Numbered from the stretch's first letter, positions 31,501-39,838 are shown. The stretch: DNA of 64,000 nt from Pyxidicoccus xibeiensis (GCF_024198175.1 NZ_JAJVKV010000012.1:1-64000), one strand, 5' to 3'. A program made the numbers and translations. Notes: generated by a model not told the origin, from the letters alone.

Positions 31501-34059
31501 GGGCGGCAGCGCCGGCAGCGTCCTGGGCACGCGGGCGAAGCTCCCCGTGTCCGCGTCGTACGCGAGCAGCCGCGTGGTGATGGCGTCCGCCACGTTGAGC
31601 ACCTGCACCACCACGTCCCGCCCGTACGCGTACGCGAGCCAGCCCGGCCGGCCACGGCCCTGGTCGGAGAGCGCCTCGGAGAAGCTCCAGCCCACGCCGT
31701 CGAAGCGCCACAGGTACCGGTCGGTGCCCACCAGCTCGTTGCCCGCCACCGTGGGCGTGGGCGGCCACGAGGGCGCGGGCACCTGCGCGACGGAGGACAG
31801 GCGCAGGTCCTCGCCGTCCGCGCCCTGGGCCTCCTGGAACCTGTAGTCGGTGTCCCACCGGCGCACGCGCAGCGCGTAGCGGCCGGTGGGGCTGGAGTCG
31901 ATGGCCTCGCACCAGGCGACCATGGAGGGACCGTCCGCCCAGGCCATGGCCGTCTGCGAGGGGCCCAGGTCCACGTCGAGGGAGCCACCGTCGTTCCACC
32001 GGTGGTCACCGTCGAGCCACGTGAGTGACACCGTGCCCTCGCCGTTGAGGTGGTGCCACAGGAGGTAGCGCTCACCCTGGGCGAGGACCTGCATCGTCCG
32101 TCCGCGCACGGCGGGCGCGTCGCCGCCGGTCCAGGTGCGCCGCTGCCAGTTCCACGTCAGCCGGTAGAGGCTGTCACCCGCGCCGTCGAAGCCGGAGATG
32201 ACCGCCAGCAGGAAGCGCTCTCCGGCGGCGAGCCGGGCGGTCGTCGCCTTCGCGTAGGTGAGCCAGGAGGTGCCGCCCTCGCCCGCGTAGGGCTCCCACT
32301 CCCAGGCGCGCAGCGTGCTGCGCCGGAAGGGGTGGACGCGCAGCTCGTCACCGACGCGGTAGGCCAGTCCGAAGAAGTCCCCGGACGTGACACCCGAGAG
32401 GGAGTCCGGGTCCAGGGCCTGCGCTCCGTCGAACACGAGGTCGCCGCTGACGGTGCTGGCCTGCCAGCGTCCCGTCCAGGTGTGGACCTGGAGGCTCAGC
32501 TTCTTGCGCTCGCCGTCCAGCCAGCAGGTGACGGCGTAGTCCGGCCCCAGCCAGACGAAGGGCGTGTGGCCCGTGCCGAAGCTGGGAGGGGGCGCGACGA
32601 CCTGGTCCCGCTCGCAGATGTCCAGCGGGACGGGGCCGTCGTACGCGAAGGTGCCCGTCGCACCCTCGGGGTAGGTGATTCGGGTGAGCGCGCCCGGGTT
32701 GGGCTCGTCTTCGCCCAGGGCGTACTCGAACACGTAGCCAGGCAGGGAGCGCCCGGACGTGTCCCGCTCGAGGATGCCCGTCAGGTAGCGCTTGCAGAGG
32801 TCGGCCGACGCCTCGGCGGAAGCGCCGGGCAGGGCACGCGGCGGGGCGTACTCCAGCTCCACGCGGTACAGCTCCCGGGACTCCGCGTCGAGCACGCGCA
32901 GCCGCGTGAGGTAGTGCGTCTCGTAGCAGTCCTGGAAGGCGTTGGGGGTGTCGAGGTTCTCCGGCTCCGCGCCCTCCGCGGCGGGCACGAGCGCCTTGTG
33001 CGGGTCCTGGTACTCGTGGACGCTGGGCGTGTACCACTTGGGTGCGTAGTCCAGCTCCACGGCGCGGCCGCCCACGCCGGTGATGCGGGAGAGGTAGCAG
33101 GCCTTGGTGTAGGGCAGGCCCTCCGCGCCCACGCGCTGCTCGACCGGCTTGTAGGCGTAGGTGACGCGGTCGCCGTAGCGGTCCACGCGCGCGACGACAT
33201 TCCACGCGCGCGCATACTGTGCCTGTCCTTCCGCGCGGAGGGAGCTGCCCGTCCAGCCTCCCCGCGCTCCGCCGAAGCGCACGCCCCACTCGATGCCCTG
33301 GCCCGCGCTGGTCGCGAAGCCTTCCGGTGTCCGCGAGACGCCGCCGCCGAAGACGCGCTGCGTGCCCGAGTCGTCGACGAGCACCCAGCGCTCGTAGGCC
33401 GGGTAGTACCGCACGCGCCAGAAGCTGAAGTCCTGCGGCTCGAAGCCGAGGCCGCCCGCCGCCACGGCGAGCACCGGGGTGCCGCCAGGGCCGGCCTGCT
33501 CGGAGAGCACGAAGGACTGCTCGTGTACGGGGTCATCCACCTCCCACGGCCCCTGGCCGCTGACGGTGGCCTGCGCGGAGAGCGGCAGCCCGGCGCTGGC
33601 GAACGCGGCGATGAGCCCGGAGGTGACGCCAGGCCCGCCGAGCTGCGCGCAGAGCGACGCCTCCAGCAGGGCACGGACCCAGGGGCGGGTGGTGGCCACG
33701 AGCCGGTTGCGGGTGCCTCCCGACTCGATGCTGAAGCGGCGCGCGGCGAGCGACAGGGCACCGTCGGACTCCGCGACGATGCGCTCACCGGGCAGCATCC
33801 AGCCGAGGCCGGCCACGCCCGTGGGCGCCTCCAGGTTCCAGCGGGTCGCCGCCTGGTGGATGGAGCTGTCGTAGGAGAGCGTCAGCTCCACGGCGAGCGT
33901 GTCGTCCGCGAGCTTCCCCGGGAGCTTGACGAGGGGCCGCTGGTAGCTGACCGAGCCGCGGAAGAGGTTGACGCTCTGCTTCAGCGAGCCGACGTCGGAC
34001 GACGCGTACTGCGCCGGCCGCTGCGCCGGAACCTGGTTGGGGGCGCTCCGCTGTGCCAT
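25537..34059 (-). CDS. Giant RHS/SpvB-Tc-like repeat protein with hydrophobic C-terminal domain
   Basis: A 2840-residue protein without a classical signal peptide. The N-terminus is SpvB-like (NLFRGSVSYQRPLVKLPGKL, ELTLSYDSSIHQAATRWNLE, GVAGLGWMLPGERIV). A long propeller-like region full of W-x-G and DxDxDSxD-type turns follows. Around residues 2250-2560 are YD repeats (YGYDGLGRITAADTVEG, YDSDGLRVATRV) and the RHS core end (ARLYDPAVGRFYSTDPANEF, YVGNHPTALVDPTG). After that marker come about 275 residues with Gly-rich membrane-like helices. RHS cores form a hollow cocoon that carries the C-terminal piece, so this could be a toxin or a delivered effector. There is no good ribosome site at ATG 34059. 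It leads an operon with two beta-rich genes. Confidence 0.9.
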   Translation of the reverse strand: MAQRSAPNQVPAQRPAQYASSDVGSLKQSVNLFRGSVSYQRPLVKLPGKLADDTLAVELTLSYDSSIHQAATRWNLEAPTGVAGLGWMLPGERIVAESDGALSLAARRFSIESGGTRNRLVATTRPWVRALLEASLCAQLGGPGVTSGLIAAFASAGLPLSAQATVSGQGPWEVDDPVHEQSFVLSEQAGPGGTPVLAVAAGGLGFEPQDFSFWRVRYYPAYERWVLVDDSGTQRVFGGGVSRTPEGFATSAGQGIEWGVRFGGARGGWTGSSLRAEGQAQYARAWNVVARVDRYGDRVTYAYKPVEQRVGAEGLPYTKACYLSRITGVGGRAVELDYAPKWYTPSVHEYQDPHKALVPAAEGAEPENLDTPNAFQDCYETHYLTRLRVLDAESRELYRVELEYAPPRALPGASAEASADLCKRYLTGILERDTSGRSLPGYVFEYALGEDEPNPGALTRITYPEGATGTFAYDGPVPLDICERDQVVAPPPSFGTGHTPFVWLGPDYAVTCWLDGERKKLSLQVHTWTGRWQASTVSGDLVFDGAQALDPDSLSGVTSGDFFGLAYRVGDELRVHPFRRSTLRAWEWEPYAGEGGTSWLTYAKATTARLAAGERFLLAVISGFDGAGDSLYRLTWNWQRRTWTGGDAPAVRGRTMQVLAQGERYLLWHHLNGEGTVSLTWLDGDHRWNDGGSLDVDLGPSQTAMAWADGPSMVAWCEAIDSSPTGRYALRVRRWDTDYRFQEAQGADGEDLRLSSVAQVPAPSWPPTPTVAGNELVGTDRYLWRFDGVGWSFSEALSDQGRGRPGWLAYAYGRDVVVQVLNVADAITTRLLAYDADTGSFARVPRTLPALPPGEDSGYPAATGGDFIVASDTVWYRGTSASWSGPESQQPVYAGAPSGVDSFSVVDGAPEFVAWRLPPGKGAAQLALAVLENGRAKSTSTIVGQTYHSALSRDGMLSPPRAGKSPAGPSTFVTYPQTAPDFDRAPWLALHRFVGNDIQGPLVDWPVRSLNIDTGFGAPLRSTWSFDRVSAACDASGDVIKYYRSTAWEGCDDASASHGGRTVTTYDNGATPGGLSMLDGQPLQTLTFEGAALFAAPTSPALGLTPDVPPGTPVPDALRALFPASVALSSQAVYEARSVEGRYLYWSVEDPATGRLYNVDSDEDAKSPTAVRGYTGRLVASETNTWDVFTTRAGFTSLADAVAGAWSEVALHGAYVRPATISSMKDGLPLVTRYGYLGGFPAPLTGGTTSESFDTRDVYGKTWTTTMSTTFAAAVPAYRALAWENVLTLVAQLRTQVQPTGGAVSTSACAATTFGAFQAGGGWTVLDVAARYDWGGSTAPDAAWFPFSSAGTPPPEWYARTRIQTRDSGGLATLSLDELGVAHSTRVNDSGQLPLLMVTNADLAAQEADACGFEPQESLSAWTFAGGAAVVETRAHTGVRSAWLPGGTATLTRAPLTPAANARTYVAGCWYTRPRGAPAGGAPALVITVTSGGGAAGEPLRLPLEDTSGRWAWVQTAIPLAEHAARLASGAPLSVELRVEAGGGEVWVDDVGFYPRESHVLAQSFEPSTHKLTAHVGLGGLTSRVAYGPARRMLGMVRANGQLRSLQLEFSSRQRHATFSPEDPNTQVSIKATRGGSLQTFRDGEAWRDAWAPSPDGAWRADGGVLRHEDSADASLTATATETDDWALYVEPVALDGGPARLAPGFGFTVGEAARLSWDGAWRLEVGGVEVAPVGEGASSPASLLLVVTGGRLLFWTDAGLVFSVAAQVRGAPVLTSGTGTLGLRNLAWVEGPSLEARLQDATGTDRQFHALGGATYLVTQRIQDTLGRDVVKTKPVPGHFGSDASLAPLLYRPGLVDVEAFEASLAGSGVMTGDAADYWNGEADRSADGGYPYTRQRLEASPLGRPVEVGLPGAAWAIVDPYTTPEASRPTTKIHYAASTPVLPGLGLPATDFRVTTYVSPTREQRLHVTDAKDTPLARLVPLADGATFVSAAAVSLEPGGTRTRSILPDGWRDGTGTAIVRDYDCLGRLRSESTPDSGESRYLHDRGGLARFVQSSVDAADGRITWMTYDVMGRMTARGHVAGAWDEPLLSTRANTPGWPLTDPASGAVTTGLWHYDGDGSDPLALGQLMRTRSQDTGAPAAVESTYRWTPLGLLAARALSVTWDDGEVTGPYEVDFGYDNTEATVRIGLPRSLFPEPGLLRYGRDALGNVTSIQDATGARLASFELDAMARVRVSQAGPVSWALDYDSPGHLLETSATGQTRAAQGYTFSPDNNVRGASASLGAQREQLAYGYDGLGRITAADTVEGVGTPEQFQYDGDLNGNIRQFSGARMTYVAGTNRLDAVAWPDGAQTAYTYRADGTVASRRTLGAGPADLDFTYAPGTVLPCRITVRPGASDERTVEYAYDSDGLRVATRVRGSGGEERRFQFPGQDRPLFRTGGGDTVLFVPGPTGLPVVYRNGARYHAASDRLQSTRALFDAEGALVAGFGYTAFGSPRDTADAAPWMSQRYTGAGYDAETGLYDFNARLYDPAVGRFYSTDPANEFASPYSYVGNHPTALVDPTGCISDAGRTTLAVFLGVVSVGVTVAGLFIPVTTGLATAGLMALSSTFSAGAWNGMMYALTTDDWSTKEFLGEMAVGGVTGFIRGGMAGGIRGGGKKRREQRVKGFPNQLALLSAEEQLEPSRWTRVKTWLSEATYWDKLEKRLNPAQDAWEQFMVAFPLSLVGNTVGYTVAGLVSIPLTNLVYERDLFETDKQDRWDVVGDLLWGATVGIAGSAFGYASNRYAVKDRAMGKLGAMSTAGKVALGGVAAVGVLGASAVALVPANLIIDVAGTNEES

Positions 34060-34386
34060 GTGTCACCGGTGCCGTCTCGGGGGAGACCGAAACCCTGACA
34101 CAGACGCAACTGGGATGAAGCCGCGAAGTTCGAAATTCGCCCCAGCCGGGCGTGAGGTTGGTGCCGGTCGTCGAAGTTGCAGGTGAAGTCGCGGCATCTG
34201 GCCGGGGCCCTGGTTGATGGCGGCGATGTTCAGCGCATCGCGGGACACCGTCTGGCTGTTGTCGATGACGGGTCATCCCGGACCTCGCGGAGTGTCCCTG
34301 AGTGAGCGAAGCAGTCCCTGAGGCGCGCCGTGGGTCGCCCATGCGCGCATCCTGGCGGTGCTGGCACCGTGTGTCGGGGGGCTGCC
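34060..34386. promoter_or_regulatory. Divergent region between the RHS operon and the LamB-like gene
   Basis: This 327-base region should hold promoters for both sides. A near-palindrome CGAAGTTCGAAATTCG (34124-34139, one mismatched pair) is a candidate operator. A 61-codon frame on the minus strand (34063-34248, starting MSRDALNIAAINQGPGQ) ends three bases before the RHS start codon. It could be a coupling leader, since the RHS gene lacks a clear ribosome site, but I would not call it a gene. Confidence 0.4.
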
Positions 34387-35718
34387 ATGGGAACGAGTCG
34401 AGCAGAGGCAAGGGATGCCGCGCGCCGCGCGCCGCGCTTCCGTGGGCTCGTCGTGCTCGCGGTGCTGCTGGCGCAGCGGGCGGCCGCGGACGAGCCCGAC
34501 CTCCAGTGGGGCCAGTTCCAGTTGCGATTGGATGGCTACCTCCGCGCCGGGATTGGCACCAGCCGGGACGGCACGACACAGGCCGCGTTCATCGCGCCCG
34601 GTGCCCGTGCGAAGTACCGGCTCGGCAACGAGCCGGAGACCTACTTCGAGCTGGGCGCGGACGGGCGCTACCGGCTCGGTGACGTGCAGCGGCCGGATGC
34701 GCCCACGATTCAGGGCTACTTCCTGACCGCGGGCTACGCGCCCATGGGCCGCAGCTTCGAGCTGGGCGTGAATGACATCGCCCAGGCCTTCTTCGCGTTC
34801 GAGAACTTCCTGCCGGGGTTCGGGGTGTGGCTCGGGCGGCGCTACTACGACCGCAAGGACATCCACCTGAATGACTACTTCTGGCTCAACCCCGGCCAGG
34901 GCGCGCACGCCGGCCTGGGCCTGGAGTGGCGCATGTCGGAAGGGCGCCAGCTGAGGGCCGCCCTGTTCCGGCTGGAGGACCCGGACGCTCCGGAGGGCGG
35001 CGTGCTCAACGGCACCACGCTGGACGTGCGGTTCTCGGGACTGCGGACCAACCCGGGCGGTGTCCTCACGCTCTGGGGGCAGTACGCGCTCCGGCATGCG
35101 AATGCCTCGCCGGCATATCTCGAGCGCAATGGCTTTGGCCTCGGGTTCTGGCACGACCAGGAGGGCGTGCTGGGGTTCGACACGGTGAAGAACACGGTGG
35201 CCGTGCTGTACCGGAAGGGCGCCGCGCTGACGCAGGGGGCGACGAACGCGCGGCTCGTGCGTGAGGACCAGGACTACGACCTGGTGCGGGCCCGGGCCTG
35301 GGAGGTCAACAACAGCCTCGTGCTGGAGCCGAAGGCGCCGTGGTCCCTGCAGTGGGGGCTGGTGCTGCGCTGGGAGGACCGGGGGTTTGGCGAGGACGAC
35401 ACGGTGCGGTGGTTCAGCACCGGTGTGCGGCCCCTGTACTACGTGACGGACCACGTGCACGTAGGGTTCGAGCTGGGCCATGACTTCGTGGACAACGCGC
35501 TGCTGGACCGGCGCGGGGGGCTCACCAAGGTGACGGCGCTGCTGCAGCTCGCTCGGGGCCGGGGGTACTTCACCCGTCCCGTGCTCCGGCTGTTCGGGAC
35601 GGGGGCCTGGTGGAGCCGTGCGTTCCGGGGCGTCGTGGGCACCACGCCGGACGGTGCGCCCTACGGCAGCGGCACCTGGGGCTGGACGGTGGGCAGCCAG
35701 GTGGAGGCCTGGTGGTAG
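34387..35718 (+). CDS. LamB/maltoporin-family outer-membrane porin
   Basis: A 443-residue outer-membrane protein. Signal peptide to about residue 34 (GLVVLAVLLAQRAAADEPDL). The mature part has the LamB pattern: FQLRLDGYLRAGIGTSRDG, GNEPETYFELG, GFGVWLGRRYYDRKDIHLND, DYFWLN and a terminal aromatic (SQVEAWW). Maltoporins form 18-stranded trimers for oligosaccharide uptake. GGGGGG upstream of ATG 34387 and the signal peptide decide the start. No maltose transporter or amylase gene is next to it, so its sugar is unknown. It is transcribed away from the RHS operon. Confidence 0.85.
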   Translation: MGTSRAEARDAARRAPRFRGLVVLAVLLAQRAAADEPDLQWGQFQLRLDGYLRAGIGTSRDGTTQAAFIAPGARAKYRLGNEPETYFELGADGRYRLGDVQRPDAPTIQGYFLTAGYAPMGRSFELGVNDIAQAFFAFENFLPGFGVWLGRRYYDRKDIHLNDYFWLNPGQGAHAGLGLEWRMSEGRQLRAALFRLEDPDAPEGGVLNGTTLDVRFSGLRTNPGGVLTLWGQYALRHANASPAYLERNGFGLGFWHDQEGVLGFDTVKNTVAVLYRKGAALTQGATNARLVREDQDYDLVRARAWEVNNSLVLEPKAPWSLQWGLVLRWEDRGFGEDDTVRWFSTGVRPLYYVTDHVHVGFELGHDFVDNALLDRRGGLTKVTALLQLARGRGYFTRPVLRLFGTGAWWSRAFRGVVGTTPDGAPYGSGTWGWTVGSQVEAWW

Positions 35719-35780
35719 GCGTCAGGTGGACGGCGCGCGAGGCGTCTGCCTTGGAGCCGGTCCATGTTCCAGGAGGGTGC

Positions 35781-36155
35781 TTGAAGCCTGTGATTCGCCA
35801 CGTCTACTGCGGGGAGGTCGAGAACCTCAGGGCGTGGCTGCCGGACGACCCGCATGAGGTCGCCCTCTGGGTGTGCGTGGAGATAGGGCCCAAGCACGGC
35901 GCCGCGAAGAAGACGGACACCTTCGTGCTCCTGGTGGCGACTCCGGCCGGCCTGGAAACCCTCGAGGGCAGGGACAACATCCTGGCGGACCGGGCGCTGC
36001 TGGTGATGCGTCGGTTCGACTATGACGACCTGTGGACGTGGCTCGAGCGGACCGTTGCGGCCTGCGAGGCGGAGAGCTGGCACCACGTCGTCGAGAAGCT
36101 CCGGCTTCATTTCAAGTGGGAGTTCGAGAACTTCCGGACGCACCGGATGACGTGA
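35781..36155 (+). CDS. Imm8-type immunity protein
   Basis: A 124-residue cytoplasmic protein that follows the Immunity protein 8 pattern closely: LKPVIRHVYCGEVENLRAWL, PDDPHEVALWVCVEIGPKHG, DTFVLLVATPAGLE, LLVMRRFDYDDLWTWLERTV and a final WEFENFR. Imm8 proteins neutralise toxins of polymorphic-toxin or RHS systems. The start is TTG 35781 or GTG 35790; AGGAGGG (35771-35777) precedes both and no ATG fits. No toxin is encoded directly upstream; the nearest toxin-like gene is the RHS giant on the other strand 1.7 kb away. It may be an orphan immunity gene. Confidence 0.75.
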   Translation: MKPVIRHVYCGEVENLRAWLPDDPHEVALWVCVEIGPKHGAAKKTDTFVLLVATPAGLETLEGRDNILADRALLVMRRFDYDDLWTWLERTVAACEAESWHHVVEKLRLHFKWEFENFRTHRMT

Positions 36156-36168
36156 AGTGCTGGAGGCC

Positions 36169-38049
36169 TCAGCTCCACGCGCTGCGAGGCCAGATGAGCG
36201 CGGTGGTGTCCGCGCCGCTCGAGGCCAGCAGCGTCCCGTCCGGAGAGAAGGCCAGCGTGTCCACGAGCGCCCGGTGTCCCTCGAAGGCCCCGAGCAGGGC
36301 GCCGTCCGTGCTCCACACCCGCACCTCGCCCAGCGCGTCTCCCGTGGCCAGGAGCCGCCCATCCCTGGACACCGTGACGGCCGTCAGCCGCGCGCGCGTC
36401 TCCACGCGGATGCGGCGCTCCGGACAAGCGAGGTCGACGAGGATGACTGCCTGGGTGACGGCCTGGGAGCCCTCCTCGAAGAGGAACCACGCTCCGTCGG
36501 GAGAGAACCCGCGTGAGCGAACCCCCTTGGGCCTGGGCAGTTCGAGGCTCAGCGTGCCCCGCTCCACGTCCCAGAAATGCAGGGCGGTGCTGCCGGACTC
36601 CGTCGCTCCGGGCCGCTGGCGGGTGACGATGAAGCGGCGGGACACCGCGAGCAGCTCGGGCCAGTCGGCGGAGATGACCAGGGTCCACAGGCGCCTGCCC
36701 GTGCGCGTGTCATTCACCAGGACCTCCGACTCGCCGTCGAAGAGCATCGTCCCCACCAGCGCGCGGTCCTCGGACCAGATGGCCGAGTAGGGTGAGAAGG
36801 CGTCCTCAAGGTCCACCTTGCTGTCGGCGAGGACGTCGTGGATGAACATGGTTCCGCGCTTGCTGTCCCCCACGAGCACGCGTCCGTCCCGCAGGTGGAT
36901 GAAGCGTCCATCGTTCTCCTCCAGCCGCCGGCGTTCCACCTGCCGGCCCGAGCCGCAGTCCCAGCGCCGCACCGTCCCGTCCTGGGAGTACGTCAGCAGG
37001 TGCGTGCCATCCTCGGAGAAGGTGGCTTGCCGCACCCAGTCGCGGTGGGCGTGCTCGGGCCGCGTCGCCCCGGTGTGCAAATCGACGAGGAGGACCGTCG
37101 CGGGCCCGTGCGCGAAGGTCACCCACCTGCCGTCGGGAGACACGGCGGGCTCCCAGCTCCCGGAGTACGTGGCGGAATGAAGCTCCAGCGTCCGCTCCTG
37201 TACGCCCCCACGGGAGAGCACCAGCCGGCCGTGAGCAATCCGCAGGAGCCCTCCATCGGGCAGGGACACGGGATGGCCGCCCTGGTCATGGGCCTCCTCC
37301 AGCAGCGTGCCCGTGCGCGCGTCGTAGGTGCGCACGGCGCTCCGGAACCCGGGCCCGGTATGGGCGCAGCTCACCGTCAGCCCATCCGCGGAGAACACCG
37401 CCCAGGCGAAGCGCTCATACAGCTCGCCGGTGGCGGACCACTGCATCGTCCAGGTGGTCGTGTCGTAGACACACACGCGCCAGGGCTCGAAGGTTCGCTC
37501 CAGCAGGACGACCCGTGCGCCGTCGGGAGAGAATGAGAGCGCGCTCGTGTTTCCGGCACTGCCTTCGGGTTGCACGCACCGGACGAGCGCGCCGGCCTCC
37601 AGGTCGAGCACGGCGAAGCCCCGGCTTCCGGCCAGGAGCGTGCGTCCGTCGGGAGAGAGCGCGAGGCGGCTGATGCCGTTGCCAGGCACCGTCCACCGCC
37701 GGAGCTCTGCGCCGCTCGCCGCATCCCACAGCCGCACCGTTTGGTCCGAGCCCGCCGTGGCGATGCACGTGCCGGACACGTAGAGCACGGCGTGCACGTA
37801 GCCCACATGGCCGGAGAGCACGGCGACCTCACGGCCGTCCTCCACGTCCCAGATGCGGGCCGTCGGCCCGGTGGCCGAGACCACCCGACGTGAGTCGGGC
37901 GAGAAGGCCACCGCGTGCAGCTCGTAGGGGAGGCCGTCTTCCTGGGGAGGGTGCCAGAGGCGGTGTGTGCCGCAGCGGCTCAGCGCCCCTGTAGGCAGCG
38001 CGTCTCCAAAGACATCCAGTCGGGGTGAGGAAGCGGCGTGTTGGCTCAT
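36169..38049 (-). CDS. WD40 repeat protein
   Basis: A 626-residue protein built mostly of WD40 blades: AVAFSPDSRRVVSATG, IATAGSDQTVRLWDAASGAE, LALSPDGRTLLAGSRG, TYSQDGTVRRWDCGSGRQVE and, at the end, LAFSPDGTLLASSGADT. About 10-14 blades fit, enough for two propellers. There is no signal peptide, so it is probably a cytoplasmic scaffold. Bacterial WD40 proteins of this sort often accompany Ser/Thr kinases, but no kinase is nearby. It converges on the Imm8 gene with 13 bases between. Confidence 0.88.
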   Translation of the reverse strand: MSQHAASSPRLDVFGDALPTGALSRCGTHRLWHPPQEDGLPYELHAVAFSPDSRRVVSATGPTARIWDVEDGREVAVLSGHVGYVHAVLYVSGTCIATAGSDQTVRLWDAASGAELRRWTVPGNGISRLALSPDGRTLLAGSRGFAVLDLEAGALVRCVQPEGSAGNTSALSFSPDGARVVLLERTFEPWRVCVYDTTTWTMQWSATGELYERFAWAVFSADGLTVSCAHTGPGFRSAVRTYDARTGTLLEEAHDQGGHPVSLPDGGLLRIAHGRLVLSRGGVQERTLELHSATYSGSWEPAVSPDGRWVTFAHGPATVLLVDLHTGATRPEHAHRDWVRQATFSEDGTHLLTYSQDGTVRRWDCGSGRQVERRRLEENDGRFIHLRDGRVLVGDSKRGTMFIHDVLADSKVDLEDAFSPYSAIWSEDRALVGTMLFDGESEVLVNDTRTGRRLWTLVISADWPELLAVSRRFIVTRQRPGATESGSTALHFWDVERGTLSLELPRPKGVRSRGFSPDGAWFLFEEGSQAVTQAVILVDLACPERRIRVETRARLTAVTVSRDGRLLATGDALGEVRVWSTDGALLGAFEGHRALVDTLAFSPDGTLLASSGADTTALIWPRSAWS

Positions 38050-38167
38050 GACGGGCTCTGCAGCGACGTCGACTGTAGCCCTCCCTGACGCGGAGCCGCC
38101 GAGGCGGACGCCCCGTGTCGCCGCGTGTCACGGCGGGTGGGAGGGCGGCCCTGGGACGCCCACGCGA

Positions 38168-39838
38168 CTACAAGGCGTTGAAGATGAGCAACCCGCGTGA
38201 CGTGTCCACGACGTACACGTACCCATCTCCGGGCACGCGGATGCCGACGGCGCCCTCGTACATGTCATCGCTGCGCTCCGGGTCCGTCTCGCGGAAGGTG
38301 TTGTAGTGCGCCACCTGTCGCGGCTGCGTGGGGTTGGACACGTCCAGCACGCGCACGCCCTCCTGGTACCAGGCCACGTACAGGCGCTGTCCCACGAGCA
38401 GCATGTTGTGGATGGACAGGGCGGGGGCGGACCTGAGCTGGAACTCGCCAATCTTCACGATGTGGGCCGGGTCCGTGACGTCCAGGATGCGCAGGTGGGA
38501 GCCGGGGCCCTCGGAGCCCTCGAAGGCGATGGTGCGGCCGGCGAACGTCCCCACCGCGCTGTGGTGGCTGTAGCCGTTCGCATACGGGTACGTGCCCAGC
38601 AGCTTCACGTCCTCGAGGTTGGCGACGTCGAGGACGAAGTAACCGCCGGTGGTGTGATTCAGGTAGAGGCGGTCTCCGTGGGCGAAGGCATCGTGCGGCA
38701 CGTCGCCGAGCATGCCGGCCGGGAAGTGGATGCGCTGGCGCAGGACGGGCTCCAGCGGGTTGGAGACGTCGAAGACGAGCGTCTCGCCGGTGGGCGCGAA
38801 GGACATGCCGTAGAGCCGGTCACCCTCCACCAGCACGGTGTGGACATCGAGCGGCGCCCCGCCAGGCAGGCTGCGCAGGAGGACCGGGTCGGCGGGGTTG
38901 GAGATGTCGAAGACGACGACGCCCGAGTCCGCGCTGGCGACGTACAGGGCATTCCCCTTGGCCCAGACGCCATTCCAGTAGTTGTCGCCGGGAAGGCTGA
39001 TGACCTTCTTGAGGACGGGCTTGCTCCGGTCCTTCACGTCGAAGACGGACAGGCCTCCGTCCTTGCCGGGGCGGTTGTAGAAGTTGATGGAGACGACATA
39101 GGCATGCTCCCTGGCGACGTAGACGTCCACGGGCAGGCCCTGCGCCACGTAGGACTCGGAGACGCGCTGGAGTCCACCGGAGGACTCGGGCTCACGGCCT
39201 TCCCACGTCAGGCGGAGCGCCTCGAAGGTGGCGCTCGTGCGGACCCGCCCGTTGGCGCAGATGGCGAGGCAGCCGGTGAAGCGGCCCGGCTCGGGTGACT
39301 CGCAGCCGGCGAGGGCGTAGCGGTTGACCGAGCCGTTCGGCCGCTGGAGCGTCATCCCGAGGAACAGGCTCTGCGCGTCCTGCTGCTTCGAGCCGACGGG
39401 CATGCCGTTGAGGGTGGTGGTGCCGCCGTCGGAGCGGAGCTGGGTGTACATGTGCGACGTGACGCCCCCGGTGCCGCCGTCCTCCAGGGGCACCTCCTGG
39501 CGCAGCCGGACCTGGTAGATGCCGTCGCCCGGCACGGAGCCCAGCGAGGCGAGGTTGCACGCGGACAGGTCGAACTGGGAGGGCTCGGCGCAGGTGGCGG
39601 GCGTCGTTCCCACCGGGGGCAGGAAGGCGCACGGCGCCAGCACGCCAGGGTCCTCCGCGTTGTCCCCGCGCTCCTCGAGCACGGTGTAGCCGCCGTCCCA
39701 GGGAAGTGTCCCTGCGTCCTCGGGAGGCGGCGTCCCGGCGTCTGGAGTGGGGCGGGGGGGGGCATCACAGCCGGAGAGGGTGGCCAGCAGCAGGACACAC
39801 GGCAGCAGCACCCGGGCGGAGCGGCGGAGGGACGTCAT
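38168..39838 (-). CDS. LVIVD-repeat beta-propeller lipoprotein
   Basis: A 556-residue exported lipoprotein (signal LLPCVLLLATLSGCDAPP). After a Pro/Asp linker come about 180 residues of unknown fold. Tandem LVIVD-type propeller repeats follow: GGLSVFDVKDRSKPVLKKVI, GVVVFDISNPADPVLLRSL, GYFVLDVANLEDVKLLGTY, GVRVLDVSNPTQPRQVAHY. Such proteins sit on the cell surface and probably bind other proteins or polymers. The ATG at 39838 is chosen because it starts the signal peptide. The function is unknown. Confidence 0.85.
   Translation of the reverse strand: MTSLRRSARVLLPCVLLLATLSGCDAPPRPTPDAGTPPPEDAGTLPWDGGYTVLEERGDNAEDPGVLAPCAFLPPVGTTPATCAEPSQFDLSACNLASLGSVPGDGIYQVRLRQEVPLEDGGTGGVTSHMYTQLRSDGGTTTLNGMPVGSKQQDAQSLFLGMTLQRPNGSVNRYALAGCESPEPGRFTGCLAICANGRVRTSATFEALRLTWEGREPESSGGLQRVSESYVAQGLPVDVYVAREHAYVVSINFYNRPGKDGGLSVFDVKDRSKPVLKKVISLPGDNYWNGVWAKGNALYVASADSGVVVFDISNPADPVLLRSLPGGAPLDVHTVLVEGDRLYGMSFAPTGETLVFDVSNPLEPVLRQRIHFPAGMLGDVPHDAFAHGDRLYLNHTTGGYFVLDVANLEDVKLLGTYPYANGYSHHSAVGTFAGRTIAFEGSEGPGSHLRILDVTDPAHIVKIGEFQLRSAPALSIHNMLLVGQRLYVAWYQEGVRVLDVSNPTQPRQVAHYNTFRETDPERSDDMYEGAVGIRVPGDGYVYVVDTSRGLLIFNAL

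Noticed and set aside
23100-36155. Genomic island with mobile ends
   Set aside because: The RHS region is unusual in content, but no integrase, tRNA end, direct repeat or clear GC shift marks borders.
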